Below are positions 44,583 through 50,155 of a stretch of DNA of 50,155 nt, one piece after another. A model generated the notes under the pieces. That model did no database searches, had not been told where the DNA came from, and worked only from the letters and a program-made list of their open reading frames with translations. Each line of letters opens with the position of its first letter. Positions within the stretch are counted from its first letter, which is position 1. A program made the position numbers and the translations under genes. This DNA comes from a virus: positions 1-50,155 of the IMG/VR virus record IMGVR_UViG_3300025159_000005, one strand, 5' to 3'.

Positions 44583-46418
44583 ATGACAGTTGCGGACTAC
44601 TCCATACCCGAGTTGGCGACGCTGACTACCTGCGAAGTCACCACCGGCTTCGCGGAACCCGGAACGTGGACTTACGGGGGAGCGCCGGCGGACGAGACCG
44701 ACTACTACATTCAGGGAACACACTGCGTCTCTAAGACGTTTGGTGGCGCGTCCCCCGGCCTTGGTGGTTTGATGTACGACTCGGGCTCGGACCAGGCGCT
44801 CGCCGCGGATGAGGTCTTCCTATGCTGGGTGTGGCACGCCGCCCCTCCCGCGATGGACACGTATTCTGCTGGTGGGATGCGCTTGATGGTCGGGAGCGCG
44901 AACACGGCATTCAAATCGTGGTTCATCGGCGGGAGCGACATCACACCGTACAGCGGGTGGAAGTGCGTCCCGGTGGACCCGGCCATCACCTCCGAGGAGA
45001 CCGTCGGGTCCCCGACAGCGGGCGTCCACCGGTTCTTCGGAATGGCCGCCAAGAGCATCAATGCTATCGCCAAGGGTAACCCGCTCGCCGTTGATGTCCT
45101 TCGCCAGGGTCGCGGAACACTGCTCGTCAAGAACGGAGAGGCAGGAGCATACGGAACCTTCTCCGGTGCGGCGGCGGAAGACCAGAACCCCACGAACCGG
45201 TGGGGCCTCATGCAGCTCATCGACGGTACCTACGTGTGGCAGGGCCACTTCAAGATGGGTGTCGCGGGCACCGTCGTCGACTTCCGCGACAGCAACAAGA
45301 ACCTCGTCGTGGCAAACACCCTCAAGGTGCAGGTTGGATTCAACAAGCTGGAAATCGTGAATGCTTCGTCACGGGTGGACTGGACGAACATCAGCATAAC
45401 GGCGCTGGGCACGGTGTCGCGCGGCGACTTCGTGGTGACGGACAACGCAGACGTAAACCTGCTCTCCTGCACGTTCGACAACATGGGAACGTTCTCGTTC
45501 CTCGCCGCAACGGACGCCCTCTCCTGCATCTTCCGGAGCTGCGGGGCCATAACCGCGCCGGGCAGCAACCTGAGCGGCTCCTCCGTGCTGACGAGCCGGG
45601 CGGCGACCAACACGTCCGCGGTCATCTGGGACGCGAACGTGAACCCCTCCACCAAGCTAGCGAACATGACGTTCTCGAAGGGGACGAACGCCCACCACGC
45701 CATCGAGTTCGGGACCACATCGCCGCTGACGATGGAGCTGGTCGGGGTGGCGTTCGGTACCGGCTTCAACGCCTCGAACGAGCAGAACGACTCGACCCTC
45801 CACATCCTGCGGAGCAGCGGCACCGTCAACATCACGCTCACGGACTGCACGGGCAACATCTCGTACAAGTCCGCCGGGGCGACCGTTAACCTCATCTCCG
45901 GGACCGTCCCGCTCTCGGTCCACGTGCAGGACGTGAACACGGGTAACGCCATCGTGGGCGCCCAGGTCCTCGTCGAGGTCGCCAGCGGCGTGAGCGGCTG
46001 GCCCTATCAGGAGTCCGTGACCATCACGCGGACAGGCGGGACAGCGACCGTCGAGCACGTCGGTCACGGGCTGGTGACGAACGACTGGGTCTCCATCAAG
46101 GGGGCGAACCAGGCGGAGTACAACGGGACGGCCCAGATAACGAGAACCGACAACGACCACTATACCTACGCCGTGTCGGGCACGCCTGCCACCCCGGCCA
46201 CCGGCAGCATCACCTCGACGTTCAACCCCATCAGCGGTGTGACGGACGGCAGCGGGAACATCAGCAACTCGTCCTACACCTTCTCCTCCGACCAGCTCGT
46301 GACCGGGCGGGTACGGAAGGCCACGGCGGGCACGTTGTACAAGACGTCGCCCATCTCGGGCACAATCGATACCGACACAGGCTTTTCGGCGACAATCCTG
46401 ATGATTCCAGACTCGTAG
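44583..46418 (+). CDS. Tail/adhesin protein with beta-helix and Ig-like regions
   Basis: Product of 611 aa. The middle has repeating short strands (LLSCTFDNMG, LSCIFRSCGA, AVIWDANVNPS) suggestive of a right-handed beta-helix, and the C-terminus reads as a transthyretin/Ig-like domain (VHVQDVNTGNAIVGAQVLVE) plus an appended domain. This architecture fits an adhesin or fibre base. No catalytic triad seen. Confidence 0.6.
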   Translation: MTVADYSIPELATLTTCEVTTGFAEPGTWTYGGAPADETDYYIQGTHCVSKTFGGASPGLGGLMYDSGSDQALAADEVFLCWVWHAAPPAMDTYSAGGMRLMVGSANTAFKSWFIGGSDITPYSGWKCVPVDPAITSEETVGSPTAGVHRFFGMAAKSINAIAKGNPLAVDVLRQGRGTLLVKNGEAGAYGTFSGAAAEDQNPTNRWGLMQLIDGTYVWQGHFKMGVAGTVVDFRDSNKNLVVANTLKVQVGFNKLEIVNASSRVDWTNISITALGTVSRGDFVVTDNADVNLLSCTFDNMGTFSFLAATDALSCIFRSCGAITAPGSNLSGSSVLTSRAATNTSAVIWDANVNPSTKLANMTFSKGTNAHHAIEFGTTSPLTMELVGVAFGTGFNASNEQNDSTLHILRSSGTVNITLTDCTGNISYKSAGATVNLISGTVPLSVHVQDVNTGNAIVGAQVLVEVASGVSGWPYQESVTITRTGGTATVEHVGHGLVTNDWVSIKGANQAEYNGTAQITRTDNDHYTYAVSGTPATPATGSITSTFNPISGVTDGSGNISNSSYTFSSDQLVTGRVRKATAGTLYKTSPISGTIDTDTGFSATILMIPDS

Positions 46419-46429
46419 GGGAGGACGTG

Positions 46430-46633
46430 ATGGCAGAGATGAATCCAACGGAACTGCGAAACGCTCAGGCGCTGGCAAACAACCTCGCGGAGCTGCGCGT
46501 ACACTTCGAGACGCGACTTCAGATACTGGAGAACGACGTAGCTACTATACGTTCGCTCATCGACCGACAGACGCAAGTTCTCGGAAACGTCATGCAGCGG
46601 ATGATGGGGTCAGGGTCGACCGAGCAGGAGTAG
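46430..46633 (+). CDS. Short coiled-coil protein
   Basis: Product of 67 aa from the ATG at 46430, SD GGGGAGG (a GTG three bases earlier is also possible). Residues ~15-50 are coiled coil (LRVHFETRLQILENDVATI) ending in a Gly/Ser tail. May be a linker or trimerisation peptide of the tail. Confidence 0.6.
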   Translation: MAEMNPTELRNAQALANNLAELRVHFETRLQILENDVATIRSLIDRQTQVLGNVMQRMMGSGSTEQE

Positions 46634-46636
46634 ACC

Positions 46637-47140
46637 ATGGCTATCAGCGTAGACTGGCCGACCAAAGTCATCACCATCCCGCAGGACTACTTAATCCCAA
46701 TCATCGGAACGCTCTACGAGCTGGACACCGACCAGTTCCGGCTGGACCTCAAGAACCTTGAGGACGACTCAGCCGAGGGTATGGTGTGGCCCGACACCCA
46801 TCGTCATAGCACAGCGGTCACGGTGGCGGGCGTGACGTACGCGCGGGTCATCGAAATCATCAACGGCTACCAGATTGAGTTCGTGGACGGCCAGTACACC
46901 GTACGCCTGGCGGGGTCGAACAATAACTTCTTCGACGTGGAGAACGGCATTCTAGTGCAGAATCAGGTTCAGGTCATCTCAACGAACTCGGCGGGGCTCA
47001 TCATCGGGGCCGGCGCGGACCCAGGCGATGTGGCAGATGCGGTCTGGGATGAGGCTAGGTCAGGACATACGACTTCTGGCACGTTCGGCGAGTGGCTGCA
47101 GAAGCTTCTTACCGTTGCGAAGTTCCTAGGATTGAAGTAG
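46637..47140 (+). CDS. Conserved short-tailed phage structural protein
   Basis: Product of 167 aa. AISVDWPTKVITIPQDYL, VAGVTYARVIEIINGYQIEF and VRLAGSNNNFFDVENGIL are segments I recognise from uncultured podophages, where a near-identical arrangement is found next to head-tail genes. Function unknown but the conservation is good evidence of a virion role. Confidence 0.75.
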   Translation: MAISVDWPTKVITIPQDYLIPIIGTLYELDTDQFRLDLKNLEDDSAEGMVWPDTHRHSTAVTVAGVTYARVIEIINGYQIEFVDGQYTVRLAGSNNNFFDVENGILVQNQVQVISTNSAGLIIGAGADPGDVADAVWDEARSGHTTSGTFGEWLQKLLTVAKFLGLK

Positions 47141-47149
47141 GAGATACAG

Positions 47150-47896
47150 GTGGACCTCGAAGAGATGCGTACTGAGGTACGTGAGCGGGTCGGCGAGCTT
47201 ACAGCAGACTTCTTTACCGATGCCGAGGTGGACCGAGCCATCAACGAGGGTCTGCGTCGATTCAGCGCCGAGGAGCCTTGGCCCTGGCTCTACACCGAGT
47301 GGTCCTCGGCCGTTATCGCGGACGCCGACACGCTGGAGCTGCCGGCGAACGTCTCACTGGGACGTGTCTTTAACCTCTCCATCTCCGGAGGCAACCTACT
47401 CCGCCCCCGGCTACTTGAGCGCCTCGAGCCACAAGCGGGTTTCCAGTCCCGCTTCCTATATTCAGCCTCAACCGGCATACCACTCTTCTACTACATCTCC
47501 TCCACCAACCTCGGGCTAGACGAGGCTCCACCCATCGTGTACACCGCTCGACTGGTACCCGTGGCTGACGCAGACTACGATGTTGAGGCTCTTTACCACG
47601 CTGTACCGGCCTTGCTTTCAGGCGCATCGGACGAACCGATGGCGCCGATTGAGTATCAAGAGGCTATAGTCGCTTGGGCTACCGGTAAGCTATTCCTCAA
47701 GGAGATGGCTATATCGCAGAAGGCTAATGAGCAGTTTGCGGTCTACCAAAAGGTCCTAGAGCAGGCTCGCAATGATGTACAGAGCATCCATCAGGATGAA
47801 GTTGTGGCCTGGGGACGGGAGCAGCCGCTGCCCTTCCGCCAGCGAACTAGGCGTGACTACGTCTACGAGCGTATTCCACCGACGCTAGGACCGTAG
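47150..47896 (+). CDS. Head-tail adaptor-like protein
   Basis: Product of 248 aa from a GTG. MDLEEMRTEVRERVGEL, FFTDAEVDRAINEGLRRFSAE and a beta region (IPLFYYISSTNLGLDEAPPI) match the helical head-tail connector type (P22 gp4 / T7 gp11-like by composition and position). It lies before the fibre region. Called as adaptor from layout. Confidence 0.65.
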   Translation: MDLEEMRTEVRERVGELTADFFTDAEVDRAINEGLRRFSAEEPWPWLYTEWSSAVIADADTLELPANVSLGRVFNLSISGGNLLRPRLLERLEPQAGFQSRFLYSASTGIPLFYYISSTNLGLDEAPPIVYTARLVPVADADYDVEALYHAVPALLSGASDEPMAPIEYQEAIVAWATGKLFLKEMAISQKANEQFAVYQKVLEQARNDVQSIHQDEVVAWGREQPLPFRQRTRRDYVYERIPPTLGP

Positions 47897-47897
47897 C

Positions 47898-48722
47898 ATG
47901 CCGGCGCTAATCACGAGCGTCGGTAGCGGCGCTAGCGCGGAGAACGCAGCGAGCGTTACGGCGACGTTCCCGGCAGGGTCGTTCGGGACGGACGACCTGT
48001 TCGTTGTGGTCGTTCAGAAGGATGGGACCATCACCACGCCATCGGGATGGACGGCGTTGGGTACAGCCTTGTCGACGGTGACCGACCAGTGGGTGATTCG
48101 GGGTTTTTACCGCTTCGCCACCCCGGGAGATGTGGGGGGAGGAGACAAGACGGTGACGTTCACAGGGTCATCATCGGACTTCTTTGTGCCGTTCAATATG
48201 GTCGTCACGAACTTGGAGTCAACTCTGCCTTCATCGGTACATGGCATCGGGTCGAACACCACGGATAACCAAGCCTCCGCCAGCGGCGCGACCCCCAGAA
48301 CGGCAGCGGTAGAAGCGCACGACAACGGGGCGGGCGATGGTTTCACCAGGCTGGCGCTGTACTACGGGGAGTTCGAAACGCCGGCGGCAGATTCGGCGCA
48401 GAGCATAACCTGCGACCGGGGCACGCTGCTCGACACCTTCAATGTGGACGGCTGGGCGTACAATGCCGACAACCTGGCGGTCGTGTACTATGAGCGCCTC
48501 GGGGCTGCTGACGGCGACGAGGCGACCTTCACCATGACGGCGACGTGGACGGGCGGGGGAAACCGGGACTTCACGGCCGGCCGCTTCGTCATCCCCTATA
48601 CGGGCATCCCGTTCGACGTAGACGAAGGTGGGCTAGATTACGATGCGCTCACCGTTCGCATACCAAGCTTACCCTACTACCTAGACACAGGAGTACTTGG
48701 TGACCCTGCCGCTCTTTCGTGA
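47898..48722 (+). CDS. Beta-rich tail protein 1
   Basis: Product of 274 aa. Alternating beta strands (FGTDDLFVVVVQKDGTITTP, DKTVTFTGSSSDFFVPF) and Gly-rich loops suggest one or two jelly-roll or Ig-like domains. It resembles the following protein in plan (TGWxAL/GTPP motifs of GW-type surface proteins). Probably a fibre or baseplate component. Confidence 0.6.
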   Translation: MPALITSVGSGASAENAASVTATFPAGSFGTDDLFVVVVQKDGTITTPSGWTALGTALSTVTDQWVIRGFYRFATPGDVGGGDKTVTFTGSSSDFFVPFNMVVTNLESTLPSSVHGIGSNTTDNQASASGATPRTAAVEAHDNGAGDGFTRLALYYGEFETPAADSAQSITCDRGTLLDTFNVDGWAYNADNLAVVYYERLGAADGDEATFTMTATWTGGGNRDFTAGRFVIPYTGIPFDVDEGGLDYDALTVRIPSLPYYLDTGVLGDPAALS

Positions 48723-49509
48723 CTCGGAGCTTGTAAAGGAAGAGGTTGCTGTTCCCTCCATAACTGGCGGGGGCGCACTCACAAGGGTGGATGGAGACCT
48801 GCTAGTCGCCCTATTGTTCTGGCGTAATGTTGGAGCAGCGGACGTAACGCCGCCGACGGGTTGGATGGGCAGTAACAAGTTGACAACCGGTATCTTCCAT
48901 AACCGCGGGCAGCTCTTTTGGAAAATAGCGGCCAGCGAGCCCGCGACTTGGACGTGGACGCTTAACGCCACGTCGACCTGTGTCTTGGTACTTCACGCGT
49001 ATGACCCGTCAGGATATGATTACGATGAGAGCAACGAGCATATTAATACGGCAACAGACGGCTCAGTTGAGGTACCAGCCCTTGAACAGGGTCTACCGCT
49101 AGGGGGCTCAGGCCTGCGGTTATTCATAGCGGCGTCGAACCGAACGGACCCGCCGGCGTCTACGGTCGACATCGCGGCGAGCGAGGCCCCTCCATTGACG
49201 CAGCGGGAATCTACCCTGTTCAGCACAGGAACACAGCGGATACAGTACCGTACCTACGATGAGCTTTTTGCCTGGCCTAATCAACAGCCACGAAACTTCG
49301 TAGACCCAGATGGGGCAGGACTACAGGTTGTCATACACGCAACGTTCGCCGACTTGGATATACTTCCGTTCGATGAACTTCTGTACGTGATTTATGATTA
49401 CCTAGCGCTGATAACGCGGCTAATGGCGTTACCGTTCAGCTTGAACGCACAGATACTAGAAGGACTAGAGGGACCCGAGTGGCTAAACGACGAATCCGAA
49501 CTGTCCTAG
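48700..49509 (+). CDS. Beta-rich tail protein 2
   Basis: Product of 269 aa from the GTG at 48700 (AGGAG seven bases upstream); overlaps the previous gene by 23 bases and the fibre start by 31. It has the same jelly-roll-like pattern (VTPPTGWMGSNKLT, PATWTWTLNATSTCVLVLHA) and a helical C-terminus. Likely a partner of the preceding protein and of the fibre. Confidence 0.6.
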   Translation: MTLPLFRDSELVKEEVAVPSITGGGALTRVDGDLLVALLFWRNVGAADVTPPTGWMGSNKLTTGIFHNRGQLFWKIAASEPATWTWTLNATSTCVLVLHAYDPSGYDYDESNEHINTATDGSVEVPALEQGLPLGGSGLRLFIAASNRTDPPASTVDIAASEAPPLTQRESTLFSTGTQRIQYRTYDELFAWPNQQPRNFVDPDGAGLQVVIHATFADLDILPFDELLYVIYDYLALITRLMALPFSLNAQILEGLEGPEWLNDESELS

Positions 49510-50155
49510 AAGACATCATCCGAGCCAGTCAGGCAAACGATGACGCTCTTCAGGGCAACCTTCGCCAGATAGCGGCTAAGTTCAACCAGCTTGCACGAGA
49601 TGTCGCCGCTATCTACGAGATTCTTGGCGTACCGCAACCGAACCGCGGACTGGGCGCGCCGGACGTAGCGCCGACCGCGAAGAACGTCCACGACCAGACC
49701 CATGACGTGGTCGACACCGACGACCACGACTTTCCCGACGACCGCGGTAGGTTCCTCCGTAGCGACGGAAGCTGGCGCCACGTCCCCGTTCCCCTGCTCT
49801 TCTCGGAGGGCGAGGAGGGGGCCCCAGGTGCACCAGGTCCTAAGGGGCAGGCTGGTACCACGGGCGCTACAGGCGCCACAGGTGACCCAGGCGCTCCGGG
49901 AGCCGATGGTGCTGATGGTAGGCCGGGGATGCCAGGGTTTCCCGGCGAAGACGGCGAAAGCGTTGTCGGACCCGTCGGTAGGCGGGGTGCTACGGGCACT
50001 ACCGGCGCTCAGGGCGACCCCGGAGCACAAGGCGACCCTGGTGCGCAGGGCCCACAGGGCGTAGCAGGCATTCCACTTCCTGGTGAAGAGGGAGAGCCTG
50101 GTCTCTTCGGAGTACCGGGTCGCCGAGGACCTACTGGCACTACCGGGGCGCAGGG
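49479..50155 (+). CDS. Tail fibre, N-terminal part (attachment domain and collagen-like)
   Basis: GTG start inside the preceding gene; the frame runs off the contig end and continues at base 2. Residues 1-60 are helical and coiled coil (VLEDIIRASQANDDALQGNL), then HDQTHDVVDTDDHDFPDD, and from residue ~108 Gly-X-Y repeats (GAPGAPGPKG, GATGATGDPG, GAQGDPGAQG) continue through the join. Collagen-like triple helices give stiff fibres; the C-terminal Gly-rich part is at 2-1096. Confidence 0.9.
   Translation, partial: MAKRRIRTVLEDIIRASQANDDALQGNLRQIAAKFNQLARDVAAIYEILGVPQPNRGLGAPDVAPTAKNVHDQTHDVVDTDDHDFPDDRGRFLRSDGSWRHVPVPLLFSEGEEGAPGAPGPKGQAGTTGATGATGDPGAPGADGADGRPGMPGFPGEDGESVVGPVGRRGATGTTGAQGDPGAQGDPGAQGPQGVAGIPLPGEEGEPGLFGVPGRRGPTGTTGAQ
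50057..50155. repeat. Contig-end overlap, right copy
   Basis: Identical to bases 1-99. The right copy carries the collagen-like frame in the same phase as the left copy. Removing one copy gives a circle of 50,056 bp. Confidence 0.93.

Noticed and set aside
1-50155. Prophage or temperate phage
   Set aside because: No integrase, excisionase, repressor or att-like repeats were found.
1-50155. CRISPR array or phage RNA polymerase
   Set aside because: No regularly spaced repeats and no T7-like RNA polymerase motifs were seen; transcription probably relies on host polymerase.

Overview
The window is a complete circular double-stranded DNA phage genome of about 50.06 kb, opened inside a tail-fibre gene. 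Bases 1-99 are repeated exactly at 50057-50155, and the fibre reading frame runs through the join, so the repeat is an assembly overlap rather than a biological terminal repeat. Coding is dense and strongly SD-led, with many GTG starts and 4-base ATGA/GTGA overlaps. No integrase, repressor, RNA polymerase or CRISPR array was seen. A short tail (podovirus-like) is suggested by the nozzle-like and adaptor-like proteins, three large internal virion proteins, and the lack of a tape measure, sheath or tail-tube gene. A phage-encoded homologue of Pup (prokaryotic ubiquitin-like protein), extended -10 promoters and an actinobacterial-style RTX protein point to an actinobacterial host.

Layout. (1) Late rightward unit, 31.1 kb through the join to 11.9 kb: a structured leader, a candidate small terminase, a Pup-like protein with a string of tiny proteins, large terminase, portal, a tRNA-Gly, scaffold, major capsid protein, a group of decoration-like and tail proteins, adaptor, collagen-like/poly-Gly fibre, nozzle-like protein, internal virion proteins (one of 1809 aa), then amidase endolysin and two holin-like proteins, closed by a terminator at 11922-11961. 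(2) Leftward unit, 17.0 to 12.0 kb: a candidate DNA-binding protein, DnaB-like helicase, nucleotide-metabolism genes, small membrane proteins, a secreted RTX protein and a UDG-like protein. (3) Rightward replication unit, 17.3 to 24.0 kb: nuclease, AEP primase, Cas4/RecB-like nuclease, HExxH protein, family A DNA polymerase and small genes. (4) Leftward accessory unit, 30.7 to 24.0 kb: small zinc-ribbon proteins, a paralogous pair of unknown function, a tyrosine phosphatase, a sigma-region-4-like protein and four tRNA or tRNA-like genes.

Most notable are the Pup homologue ending in Gly-Gly-Glu at 31986-32177; an 85-nt RNA at 24067-24151 that looks like the tRNA-like domain of a tmRNA with a G3-U70 alanine identity pair but no mRNA domain; a shared ~80-nt regulatory module at the heads of units 1 and 2, with its downstream half also before unit 3; and a dense TAGGTC/CCTAGG repeat array at 30.0-31.0 kb. 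All calls come from reading the sequence without database searches.
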